64,000 bases of DNA from Diprion similis (Eukaryota > Arthropoda > Insecta > Hymenoptera > Diprionidae). Below are positions 39,439 to 51,271 of this stretch, piece by piece. The notes under the pieces are model-generated. The model was not told where the DNA came from, ran no database searches, and saw only the letters and a program-made list of their open reading frames with translations. A program made the position numbers and the translations under genes. Positions within the stretch are counted from its first letter, which is position 1. Each line of letters opens with the position of its first letter. Where the stretch lies: the NCBI RefSeq assembly GCF_021155765.1, contig NC_060112.1, positions 26,750,001 through 26,814,000 on the forward strand, given 5' to 3'.

Positions 39439-40635
39439 GACACGCAACTGGGCAATTGATCCGTTGCAGTTATATGTGAATATTGTTTTACACTTTGTCG
39501 ACACTGTGATATTAACACTTTGCAAGGGCCCATTTGGCGAATGAATAAATGTTTATGATTACTTACTGGTTAACATAGGCTAAGTCTTCATTATTTATTA
39601 CAATGTACAAACTCAAGTCTAAGTCTTTTGTTAGCTTGTTCTTTTATAGAAGAATAGAAATGTTACTGTTTTGGTGAATTTATGCAAATCTTACTCTTCA
39701 TGACCCTTCCAACGTTCCAATTCCGTAGTTTTTAACATGACCAACAAAAAGGACTGACAGAAATTCGACAAATTTCAATTATTTACGACACCTAGAGTTG
39801 GGTTTACAAATAAAAAGTCCAATCTGTTGATTCAAAAGAACAACCCGAACCAAACAAAAATTCGAAAACGAATTAATAGCGGATGAAGATTCACGTTTTC
39901 TTACATTCTGAATGGGTTAAAGACGAATGAAACATACATACAATAAAATTTATTCGTCTTTATCTATTCCTTCATTATGTAACTTAGTTTCAACCTAATT
40001 TCGAAATCTGTTTACGAAGAAGAATACACGCAAGAAACTAATTTTGAAGAAATAATTGATCGCGTTTCTCATAGAACGAGTTTGCAATTAGAGAAACCCC
40101 TCTTTTCATTTCCAAGAGGAATTGGAAATGATTCTCTTTTTTCGTACAACCACTACAATACTATATCGCGTTATTTGACAGAATTTGAAAATGCTGAGAC
40201 GCTGTTGATATCTGAGGTTTACATGCTGCTGGAACACAGGAAGGCACAGAACGAATCTGCAGAAGAGGAACAAGAGTTCTCCGAGGTTTTCATGAAGAGT
40301 TTGACGTATACTAATCGATTTCGAAAGTTCAGGAATAAGGAGACTATCGCTGCTGTTCGAAAGTACGTCTAACGGATTGAGCATTATACTAGAATAGATT
40401 CATCTCGTTTTCCATTTTGAGCAATATGGTTTACTAATATGCGTTTAATTGTTTTTGCAGTTTACTGATGCAGAAGAAGCTCCATAAATTTGAACTGGCT
40501 TCATTGGCAAATCTTTGTCCTGAAACACCTGAGGAGGCCAAAGCATTGATACCAAGTCTAGAAGGACGTTTGGAAGATGACGAAATGAGAACTATTCTGG
40601 AAGACATTCAGACCAAAAGATCACTGCAGTACTAA
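37800..40635 (+). CDS. Rpb4: RNA polymerase II subunit Rpb4 (shares first exon with Ada2a)
   Basis: Exons 37800-37863, 40182-40362 and 40461-40635 join in frame at GT-AG borders to 139 residues, the length of fly Rpb4. The shared exon gives [17 protein letters not shown]; the join completes Glu and continues [12 protein letters not shown]. The C-terminal core keeps [19 protein letters not shown] and ends KRSLQY, both strongly conserved in Rpb4. Rpb4 pairs with Rpb7 to form the stalk of Pol II, with roles in initiation and mRNA fate. The whole Ada2a body and its poly(A) signal lie in the 2.3-kb first intron, so making Rpb4 requires skipping the 38060 acceptor. AATAAA at 40770-40775 follows the stop by 135 bases. 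The open frame upstream of 40182 is intronic. Confidence 0.95.
39544..39549 (+). promoter_or_regulatory. Poly(A) signal of Ada2a within the Rpb4 intron
   Basis: AATAAA 106 bases after the Ada2a stop. Use of this site would exclude Rpb4 from the same transcript. Confidence 0.6.
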
Positions 40636-40769
40636 CTATGCTATTTGCTTAAAAACTCTGCAGACATTTTGTGTCTCACCCAATTAATTAAATTCCACTT
40701 ACCCGGCCAACATCCCAAATCGCGGCATACGTTCATTGAGATCATTCATTAATCAAATATTAATTTTTC

Positions 40770-40775
40770 AATAAA
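40770..40775 (+). promoter_or_regulatory. Poly(A) signal of Rpb4
   Basis: AATAAA 135 bases after the Rpb4 stop codon. Confidence 0.6.
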
Positions 40776-41297
40776 TGCCAAATGTAACTTTTTTCCCTAT
40801 AATGTATTATGTTTGTGTATAAATATTGAAAACAAGCATAACTTCGATCTCGTTTAATCGCGTCTAAGGTCGTTCCTCGGCACGACAACAGGGCTGACAA
40901 AATATTTCACAGTACACCCTAATTTGAGGGTACTTTAAGAACGTATCGTTGTGGTGTTTATTGAATACAATATCATAAAACTACTACCTCTGGATAGTAG
41001 ACGGATCTCCGCTTCGTGGCGAAAGTAACTCCCTATAATTCTCTATTTCCGAAAGATCTTTTGTTTGGTACCATTTACAGAGTAGACAGCTCTTGAGCTG
41101 CGATACGAAACATGGTAGTTGGCGTGATGTAATGGCGGATAATATCATTACGGGCTTTTCCGTTGTCGGAAAAATCGTGCGTTACATCTCGTGTAAAGTT
41201 ATTAAGCCTCTTCAGCTCTTATTCTGCATAACTGTGAATCCTCGTACACGCGACAGATACGACTATTTCTATCGGGTGATGGATGGTTCTGTAGTCA

Positions 41298-42377
41298 TTA
41301 GGTCCTGCAGAATGTCGTGTATGGATTTTTATTTTCCTGAGGGAACCACCTCGCCTTGAGAATATCCACAACGCTATGGTCTCCCATACCCTCAATAATT
41401 ACTCTGAACGGCCCATCGACGTGTAGGTACCCAGCCTCTTGTACACTGACCCTCCCGACTACGCGTTGCCGTTTAAAAGTGGGGTCAGAATCCAACACGC
41501 ACGTACGTACGATGTACTTCACCTCCGGCCTGATTATCTACCGGCCCAGCACCGGTTTTCACCTGGCAGCCGGCAAGGCAGTCTGCATTCCGTGCATGGT
41601 TTTGCAAAATAATTTGTGATTAAGATCAATGATGAAAGCTTGGTCGCTTGGTCACCGTTCGAGGCGACGAGGATTTTTCACTTCGTGCTGTAACGGGAGT
41701 CTCTTCGTCACTTATCAAATTCGCCTCTCGGTACAAATTTACAATGTTAATGAAGGATCAATGTCCTCGAAAGGACATTTTAATTGTTCAACTTTTGACT
41801 CCTCGTGATCATGTGATTACCATTTGGGACAGGATTCGCAGCCCATCATTTTTTTGCGGGCTGTAGTGTGCATGCCATAGTTATTCCTTACCTGATCTGG
41901 GGTTTTAGAGCTCTATGGTCGTTTCACGAGGAAGATTTCGTTGTAACCGATCAAGTTATCATCAGTCACACTTGTCTATTCGTTTGGTAAAATCGTACCC
42001 TGCTCGATGTCTATTATTTTCTTTCTTTTTTTTCGACACCGGGTATTTGGATACTGAACCTTCAAGAGCAAAAGGCGCAAGCCTCTCCACTCTCTCAAAT
42101 TGCGGTTGGCGTGCATTCGCTATTTCATGCCAGACTCGCCATACAAATTTAACCACATGGAGAGTAAGGGATGTTCTGCAATGGTTTGAACACGACAGCC
42201 GCTAAGCATGTTACCACTATCAATTGACCCAATAATCAACTCGTAGCCTTCGTTAAATTCGTGGCCAATGTTACTACGGCCATATCTCCAGTGGATATAC
42301 GACTTATGTGCAGTAGTATTTGGAGGGCCTTGGCCGCCGCACGATGCGATGTCAATGATGACAGAATCGATGTCGGA
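41298..42377 (-). pseudogene. Degenerate protein-coding relic, unidentified (faint MAM-domain resemblance)
   Basis: Three minus-strand frames look protein-like but do not join. Block 1 (42377-42120): DIDSVIIDIASCGGQ .. GRSNIGHEFNEGYELI .. LLSMWLNLYGESG, ended by TAG. Block 2 (42156-41962), in another frame over the same end: RQPQFERVERLAPF. Block 3 (41537-41298): KYIVRTCVLDSDPTFKR .. GYLHVDGPFRVIIEGMGD. Between blocks 2 and 3 all frames carry stops. No ATG opens block 1 and no clean splice sites link them, so a frameshifted, decayed gene is more likely than an active one. The phrases LSMWLNLYG and FRVIIEG recall the FWYHMYG and F.V.FEG positions of MAM domains; this is a weak inference. Confidence 0.3.
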
Positions 42378-43522
42378 TTATGGCTCTAGATAATCTCTCT
42401 CCATGCATGAAAAGATATTATAGAACATATTTCCACGTGATAATTATTTAGTTTTTATGAACTTAGTACTTGACGGCATTATTACTTAATCATTTTATTG
42501 GGCTGTAAACCCAGATGATTTACGACTTCTCTTGGCTGTCTCGTTTACGAAACCTAGTTCGTAGTTCGCATCGTATCAAATAGTGGCACCCGACTCGTTA
42601 GTAACGGCTCTTGTTACCGTAAAACATCAGCCAGTGGGCAATGGTAGTTAAAAGGACTTTGCCATTCGTTATAATTATACGTAACAAATATTGCAGGGTG
42701 ATTATCGAGTGCTTCGTTCCATAATGATGGTAACAATGATCCGATCTGATCGCTCTCCTCTCTCTCTCTCTCAACTGCTGTAGCAATTTGTTCACTTTAT
42801 CTTCGACATTGTCTTCAGAATCAGAGTTGACGATTCTCGATGATGAGATTGGTCTAAAGCAACAGGGTAGCAAGCAACACGGGCTTAGATCAAGCCGTTA
42901 AAGGTTTTTTATTGATCTCCTGTCTCGTATAGCTTCCAAAACGTATATACAATATTTGAAAGTCAAAGATACGCTCTGCCCATTACGCATGCCGTATAAT
43001 CTCGCTATCTCTCACAATTCCGAAGAGTTCTGGCCAGGTTAGGTTCAGTTGGGCGAACCCGACACGCGTGATAACGCCGGGGTTAGAAAAACGGTCAACA
43101 CCACTTCTGCTCGGGCTAAGTCATACCAATCGATAAGGTCGATTTGCATAATGCGTATCGGACGCACTATATATCCGTAGAAGTTTGCCGGCGAGACTAT
43201 AACTTATAATCTATTTTGGTTGGCGGAGATTTCGCCCTCCCCCCCTCACCTTCCTCAAAGCCGTAGGGCGATTGGGTCGGTTTATCGTTCCACAGCACCT
43301 CTGGACTTGATTGTTTTCCCCAATCGCTCCCCCCACGCATGGCGTACTGCACTTATACGTATTATATTGTTAGGTCGGACCCCGAGTTCCGACGTAAGTC
43401 AAGTCTCCTAGTCACCACAGATTTTGTCATCGTACTCGCTTACTTTTAGCGTCAGATGGGCGAATCCCACCGCTGCTGTGTCGCATAAATTACGCAGATC
43501 AGGTGCACCTCTCCCCACGCAG

Positions 43523-43568
43523 GGTGGCGCGCACAAATGGTACTTGGAAATCCAAAAGTTCCGAGCCG
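43523..43568 (+). other. Candidate 46-nt microexon
   Basis: A pyrimidine-rich acceptor (CTCTCCCCACGCAG) and a full-consensus donor (GTAAGT) bracket 46 bases. All three frames are open; the phase-0 frame reads GGAHKWYLEIQKFRA. The frame cannot be fixed without the neighbouring exons, and the protein is not recognised. Confidence 0.25.
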
Positions 43569-45169
43569 GTAAGTTAGCCGGCTAAAGAGTACCAGAAGTG
43601 TAACATGCGCCAGTCGAGAACTTTGTTCAACGTTTCTCGGACGAGTAGTAGAGGGAACGTGGGTTCTCTCGGGAAGGAGTCGTCAGCCGTGGTCGGTCCA
43701 TTTGACAGAAGTGCATGGCACACACCGTCCCGCCTCTTCCACGCACGGACACACGTGTGACACGCGTGTGGCAACTAACGCATACTGTCTCTCATCTCCG
43801 ATGCGTTCGCCGAGTATGTTGCTGATCGTGAGCCTGAGACACGGGTGTCGGTGTGGGTCGTGTGGTGGATGCGTAGATCCAGACTGCATACTGCATCGCG
43901 TGTGTCGGCGGGGTCGCACACGACTATAACGAACACGTTGGAGTTGGGTTGAGTTGAGTTGAGGCCGGAGGTTTCGTGTACGGTGGATTAGTGGCTGGAC
44001 CCGGTCAAGTCCCTTATGGTCGGACTGGTGTTTCTCCGCGGCGCTGTGACGCTGGTCCTTAAACACTTATTACACGAGCGACAATACTTCTGCGTAACTC
44101 ACTAATACCCAATGAGGAATCAGGCATGACCTTGCCGCGGTACTCACATCCGTATCTATGTTACAAAGAGAGTAAGTTTTCACCGGAATCGAAGCGACGA
44201 TCACTCCTCACAGCCTCTTTACTCTCTGGATATAGTGTCCCGCAACGACGGACGCATCGTGGACGTTGATATCATGAGTACCTACCATCTTCTTGGTACC
44301 TACGTGTCACCATGCGTCGGACCGTGATCAGCGCCTGCAAGGGAATGCAGGAGTATGGAAAGACGACGCGACTTTTATCCCCACCTGGCCGAAATCTCTC
44401 ATTTCTTCTCCCTTGTACAGATCGATCTTGTTCTATCTTTCTTGGTCTATCCACCTACACCTTTGTCTGTCTGTCTTTGCAATGCAGCGCTAGATCTTAG
44501 ATCGGAATTAATCCGAATTTTGTCCGATCCAGGGTTTAAATTTGCCTAAAAACCAAACCGCTTGGATCTCTACCAGAGTCCCAGGTAAAAGTTTTTAACC
44601 GCAAAGTGTCGATCCGCAAAAGATGGTCCCGGTATCTCGGCATAAAACTCAAAGCATCGCGATGATCAAGGTATTCGTGGAAGGCTGTTCGCAATGCGGT
44701 ATACATATAATATATCTCCTTTCGGGGAATAATTTTCACCTCTATTTTCATTCTTACTCATTGGTTCTCAATATTGTTATGCAAAACGTTGTGTGCATAG
44801 CTTGTAGAAAACTGGTTACTAAACGAAGAATACACGCAACGGTGCCGTTACAATACACTTACAGGTCCATGGGTGAAAAATTAAACGTATTATAAGGTCG
44901 AAGCGAGTCAGCGGGATGTACAAATCACGATTCATTGTTGAACGCGATCATGCGGATGAATTTAATAGAACTCGTACTTGTAGTGACGAGGGGGCTATCC
45001 TATCGCATAGCGATTTTTCCACCCATGCAGTTTTTATCCGTTGATTTTATTCTCCGTTGTCTACGTTCGATTTCAAAATCTCGAAAGAACGTCGCTGCTT
45101 CGCGCGAATCTCCAGTTGTGGGCGTTTTTTGGCGAGGTAAAATTGATAGGCCGAATGCAAAAAATGAAT

Positions 45170-45511
45170 TTTGGCCCTCGAGTCGCTCCTACGGCGGTCG
45201 AATCGTATCTCCGGCTCTTCTCTCCCTCCTTCTCCTCCTCCTCCTCTTCCTCCTCCTCCTCGACCCCCGCGAGTCGAACGCGTCGCGCCGACCCTGGGAC
45301 AGATCCCGAGGGTCCCCGAGGTTCGCCGAGGCGAAGCACCGGCGCTGCTTCGGGTCAAAATATATTCAGTATATTCTAAACAAGCATGCGGCGTGCTATC
45401 ACGTTTGTGTTTGCTCGAATGCCTCTGAATATTATTATTTGATAGACCGCGACGACTTCGACTTCTCCGTTTGTGCACATATGCATGTATACGTGCGATA
45501 TTCGGTCGGGA
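45170..45511 (+). promoter_or_regulatory. GC island ending in a strong splice donor, possible untranslated first exon
   Basis: A sharply G+C-rich block with (CTC)n and many CpG (about 45170-45350) in otherwise A+T-rich DNA, followed at 45512 by the donor GTAAGT. Several overlapping frames are open because of composition, with low-complexity Leu, Ser or Pro runs, so I do not call a protein. It could be the promoter and 5' UTR exon of a plus-strand gene with long introns. Confidence 0.3.
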
Positions 45512-48167
45512 GTAAGTGCGGATTTTAAAAAAATTTCACGAGGCTTTTATTTTCGCTGAATTAACATTTATTAATTAAAACTTGTGTAAGTTAAAAAGTT
45601 AAAATGTAGAAATCGTTAAGTACAAATCGTAAAGTTAAGGTAAAATTCAAGTTCAACAAAGAAAGAGAGGAACGACGGAGAGGATAGAAAGTGAATCGAT
45701 GATCGATTAATTTGAACAAACGCGCCAATTTTTCGCCTAGCTGTCAGCTGCCTAAGAAACGTGTGAATTCGTGTCGATTCTTTGAAAAATATTCCAACCA
45801 ACAGAGGCGCGTGATAAGTCGATGTAAACCACGCTGATGTTATTATAAATAATCAAATAAACTTCCACTCGACGTGTGTGCACCAATTATGAAGTAATCG
45901 ATGAAGTACGCGTGTACAAGATACATATTTGCCTACGAAACAACCTAATTGACAACGTCGGGAGCGTAGGTAGCTGTAGCGTTTAAAATCGTTTGAGAAA
46001 CGCGCCATATATTTGAAAATCCGTTCAACTTTTACCAAAGCCGTAGAACGTCGCGTCGCCCCGTGCAGTACCTACATTATACCCATATTTCAATAGTGTT
46101 ATTATCGTAGTAAAACTTTTCCCCCTGATCTCTGTGCTCGTGTGTGTTGTATGGAATAAAAAAAAAAAAGAAAAAAAAAATTATTTTCAAACTTTCCCGC
46201 CCTCTCCGAGATCCCCGTTTATCTTGATTTTCAATAATGTTCAAAGTTTAACACCAGCCTTACGTTATTGTTTCAGAAAGATAACAAAGAAAATCCAAGC
46301 ATAAGTTCCGAAATAAATCATTCGTATACGTTCAAGTAAAAGTTTGTGCATCCTAAGTTTGTGGTGGACCGAATAGTGCATGCATGCACAATATCGACCT
46401 ATTCGTGTACAACTAACTGTCTGAACATAGGCACATACGCATAAAGAGACGATCTTTCTCCTTCTCTCTACCACTCGCTTTGTTCTACGCGTCAACGATA
46501 ATTGATTGGTAAGTTTTGTCGATATTACGCAAACATATACTTTCATTTCGCATTCTCTCATCTTTATACTTTTAAGTTGTTTTTTTTTTCACCCTCGATG
46601 CGTAATTTCCGTTTCATCTAGCAAAGTTTGAAGTGAGTTTGAATTTTACACCGAAATTCGTGTGACTTGCAGCTCTAGAATCAGACGCACAGCGCCAAGC
46701 CAGCAGCACTTGGTCTTACGTTTCTCTCTCTTCGATATCATTCCAATCTTTACGATTCTTTACCGCGATATTCAATTGTTATTGTAGGCAGACGAATCGT
46801 TTGTATACATGCGTAATCTAACCGTTGTGTACATATTTATCGTACGTATAATCAGTGTATTTGCATATCTCTCTGTGCACGCGGAAGATACACTATAACG
46901 ATGTGTTACTTACAATTGGTCGATTCTGTGAAAATGATTTCGAAAAATTTACAGAACGCGGTATTCTGTGGTGTATAACTTGACATTAATGTGTTCTGCA
47001 TACTAAATAGGTATTTATTGTCTTGTCAAATTACCTGATCCAGATATTCTTCCTCTGATAAATTAAGATTTTTCTTTTTCAAAGAAAATGGCCGAATAAC
47101 GTCACGAGTTTGTCTCCCATAACCCGGCTCTGGAAGAAGTTTGTCTCTCCAAAATCATGTTGAAGTTAATAACGTTAATGGAACGATTTATGATGATGAA
47201 GAACGTTTACTTTGCGACTTTGGAATTCCCAGGTTCCTCCAAACTTGATGTGAAAAAATAAGAAAGTAATGAACTTTTTCCCATGTTTCATTACAATAAC
47301 GTAGCAAACTTCAACCTCATTCTCTGAAAACTTCTCAACTATTCCGAAATAGGTTCCGACTTTTATATTTGAAGAAATACGTATGTCAAAAATTTAGTCT
47401 CGGAGTTTTCCAAAGAAATCTTCACTTACGTTTACGTTCCTCAACTTCTTTACACAGTGAATTACAGGCCTCACTATCGTCGTAATTTTACTTGTGATTT
47501 TGGTTCGAATCTTCAATATTAATGAAAAAATTCAGACTGCAAGATACTTTAGCAAAAAATTATGGAATTCCCTACAAAGTTACACATAAAAGTTTCCCCA
47601 CCGGGGTATAATGTATAATTGTCATTGACTCGCCTGACCTTTACAAGAATGTATTATTCAATATTTCCGCCAGGTTGTGGTCAATAATTTTTCTTCTTTC
47701 CGCCGATTCGTTCTATTTTCGTTTATTGCCTATACATATAGACAATACCTAGGCTCTCCTTATCTCTTCACCGGCATCTTGTGCGGTAGAAAATTTCATA
47801 CATATATATCTAAGCGCGAAAATTTCGGTCCGTCAATCTCATCTCGACGTATCAAATAAATACCTACGAACCACACGTCGTCTTTTCACATCCCCACGCA
47901 CCTATTTCAGTACCTTATTTATCGCCGATAACGCACGTGTCTTATATAAATCACTGCGAGTATCAATACGTCTGTTTCAATTTATTATTACACACGTATA
48001 TCCATCGAAGCTTATCTGTTCCGCTTACTAATGTTTTGTTATATGCCTTTAATTGGTATAAACAGAACCTTACTTGTACAGTTGGCAATGCAAGCTGTGC
48101 GCAGCGGTTTAATACCGAAGCCGCGAAACGGCGCCATGTCACACCGTGGGATCTCGGTGGTTTTTTT

Positions 48168-48196
48168 CTTCTCTCTCTCTCTCTCTCCCTCTCTCA
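48168..48196 (+). repeat. (CT)n microsatellite
   Basis: CT repeats with one CCC interruption. Confidence 0.75.
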
Positions 48197-51100
48197 CTTT
48201 CTCGTACGGATCTACGTACATCGATTGTCGACGAATGTGTATTCATGTAAATTTTCCACTTTGCCTTGCGCTCCAAATGAACGCAAAGCTGATATATTTT
48301 CATTCCTTATGTTTAATCTTTTTCTCATCATAATTTTTTTGCATCTGCGATAAAGTTAAACGGTTTTTGTATGTCGATCATTCGAGGAAGTATAAAAGAT
48401 GGAAACCTCTGTATATATCCACTGTTGTAAAGTTATGAATATCGGGGGCTGCTGAGGACTTCTATATACATACATACATAAATGTACGTCTGATTGTGAG
48501 TGACTGTTGGATAGCCCGCACGGCTTTCTGGGTAATGATTTATACCTGGTGGATGGAGGAAGAGATACCGCCGCGGCTTTCATTCGCTATCGACAGTACT
48601 TGAAGCCTGTATTATAGGTATACACAGCTAGAGATCAGCCCGATTAATGCTACGCTTATACAACCGTAAGTCAGAGCTGTATATGACAAAGATGAAAGCG
48701 CGTTTCGGAATATTATACATCCCCACGCCTATTTGCTATAAGGGTTTAATACTCGTACATATCTGGAGGGACTCGCCAGCGTACTTCACTCACCGTACGT
48801 AATTCGAGGAGCAGTGCAATCCTCCGGGAATGTGATGAAAGATATTAGAAAGCCGATATTAATATTCAACCCGTCTTTCGATTTGCGAGTCGAGACCTTA
48901 ACAACCCTTGAATTCGTTTCTGAGAATGCGGTACGGTATCATTTTACGACTGGAATAATTTCCGAACTTATGGCAAATACCATAAAGGTACCAACCTTCG
49001 CACAAGTGCCTGAGGTGGCGAATACGTCAATGAAAATGTCGCAATACGTTAAGGGGATGCTATAGTCAGTCCTTACCGACTGCGTTAAATGGCTTCTACT
49101 TTGGCTAACGTCAGAGGCTACGCATAGCAGCGTGAAAAAGTGCCTGACGGGTGTATTCCGCATTGAATGTTTAACAAAAACACATCGATTATGTAAAATT
49201 CGGTTGTAATATCCTTTTTTGCGCAGCGAGACATAGCCGCGGATATTAACCGCAAAGCTGAAGACATTTAAGGACTGTCGCGTCCTCTTAAGGATGACCG
49301 CAGAATGTATTGCGTCGGAAGACATGCCGCGGAGTATGACTTCAACTATCGCCGTTGTGCAGCGTATTATGAGTCAGACTGCGGATTGAACGTGTAATTA
49401 ATACAAATGAGTAATTAATAAACATTTATTTTATTATTTTACCGTGTCATTCAATCAGGTTTTACTATTCCTTAAATCGGTTTATAAATGTTGCAAATGT
49501 CGTCTTTAAGAGAGAATTTAAAGAACAAAAAAATAAAAATAAATAAATAAAAGAAGAAGAAAATACACGAGAAAAAAGAAAACTTCAACATGCTGTATAT
49601 CCAACCCCTCGTTTAAAAATATTGAATTGTATATTGATGTATCGTATATTTCTAGCAGTAGGTATAACCTCAGCGTATCGCTTACGTGGGAGATTCTCTC
49701 GAATCTAGTTAGGTATGCCTGTATATGATTACGGAGAGACGCGTAAGCAAGTTTCCATTCGAAATCGATGTGAAGTTCAGCCGGGATCTGCAGTTTGCTT
49801 CTATCCTTCGCATCGGACGATTCATCTGTACGTATTTTACTGGTGGATATGCATAGCAGGCATGCAGAATATACGCTGCAACATATCGGTTACAACGATC
49901 ACGCTGCTCCTCGCTTACCGCTTCGCTTAGCATTGCAGGATCATCAAAATTGCAGATTGCAGGATACACGTATAGACTTGGTTAATTCTACCGCGTGCCT
50001 CATGGTGTAAGGGTGTATAATTTTTTTCTTTTTTCTCGTCGCATTCGCAACATATATTTTCATTTATTACATTTATTTAAATGTTATGAGGTCACATCCA
50101 CAATTTTTGTGTTTTTTTGTTTTATCAGCAAACGACGTATAAAAACTTCGATAGGTAATGATTTATTTGTTTCACAACGAATTTAAAATTTTTTTGTTGT
50201 AAGGTCGTATGTGGGTACATACGAACTCACATCATTAGTGAACGCGATTATTTTGTCATAATGTTCGCGATTAAAGGGCATAACCGACAGTATACTTACA
50301 ACCTTTTATCGTTAGTTGATCAATTTTTTTTATACCATTAGACACGCGATACATGCTTGTGAAAAACAAGTATACAAACGAGGAAAAAGTTAATCGATGA
50401 GTTTGTTTGTATTTTAGCCAGTGAAAAGCTCTAGCACCACATATTTGTAATATACTATACGAGTGTGAATGGTGTCTTTATGAAAATCGGTGAAATCGAT
50501 TGGAATTAGATAGAACGAATCGTCGGAATGAAGAGTCTTCCGAGGGAATTTAACTTGGCCGTCTATAATCTTACAGAGGGTATTTGTCACCTTGAAAGTC
50601 TTTCCGAAGTACATAAGTAATCACGAACGTAGGTACAGAGCAGAAACAGACAGATAAACCAAATTTACGATGATACTTTAAAGATAAAAGCTGATCAAAG
50701 AATCGTATCATGTATATATACATGTATAAAACAAAGAAACTTATTCCGCCGTTTAAATATAGACATATGTGTAAGAAAATCTTGAAATTTCGGTACCGAA
50801 AAAAAAACTGCTGTAATCGCAAGCCTGATATTATAGATATATGTATACATATTGTATTTCAGGTTAATCGTCAAGCATATATGCATGAGTGAGGGAGTGT
50901 GTTCGTCGCACAACATAGAATAAGATAAAAGCTCGGCTCGCTTCTGCGGGCAGCGACTATAGATACCTACCCACCATGGGCACGGAGACAAATCTTTTGA
51001 TTAGCGCACGCTGAAATTGCCTGTACTTATCAAAGAACCACTTTTGACTGGTTCGACCTTATTGCCGACCGCTCCAATCACCGAGGATCGACCCTCGGCC

Positions 51101-51230
51101 CATGCCAAGTGGAGATGGTGGACCTTCTCTCCTCCATCTTGATGCATAGCTTTAATTTCGACCGGGCAAAAGTCATTCGCCTTATTTTCCATTCGCGTTT
51201 TATTTTATCTCTCCAACTTCCCGGCTACTT

Positions 51231-51271
51231 CGCTCTCACTCTCTCTCTCTCTCTCTATCTATCTCTCTCTT
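51231..51271 (+). repeat. (CT)n microsatellite
   Basis: CT repeats interrupted by two ATCT units. Confidence 0.75.

Noticed and set aside
40082-40181. Upstream open frame in front of the Rpb4 second exon as a separate start
   Set aside because: Residues before Glu at 40182 do not match Rpb4, and an acceptor ATTTGACAG ends exactly at 40181.
43683-44066. 127-codon minus-strand frame rich in Arg, His and Cys
   Set aside because: Lies in a G+C-rich region where several frames are open; no zinc-finger spacing or other motif.
44935-45528. 197-codon open frame on the plus strand
   Set aside because: It crosses the GC island and contains a Leu run encoded by (CTC)n. Overlapping frames on both strands are open as well, so this is a composition effect.
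51085-51105. Short hairpin CCGAGG..CCTCGG as a tRNA or structured RNA
   Set aside because: No cloverleaf, T-arm or anticodon arm around it.
51001-51192. 63-codon minus-strand frame starting MENKANDF
   Set aside because: Both strands are open here, codon use is mixed and I know no relative. A plus-strand reading ending TFSPPS is equally possible, so neither is called.
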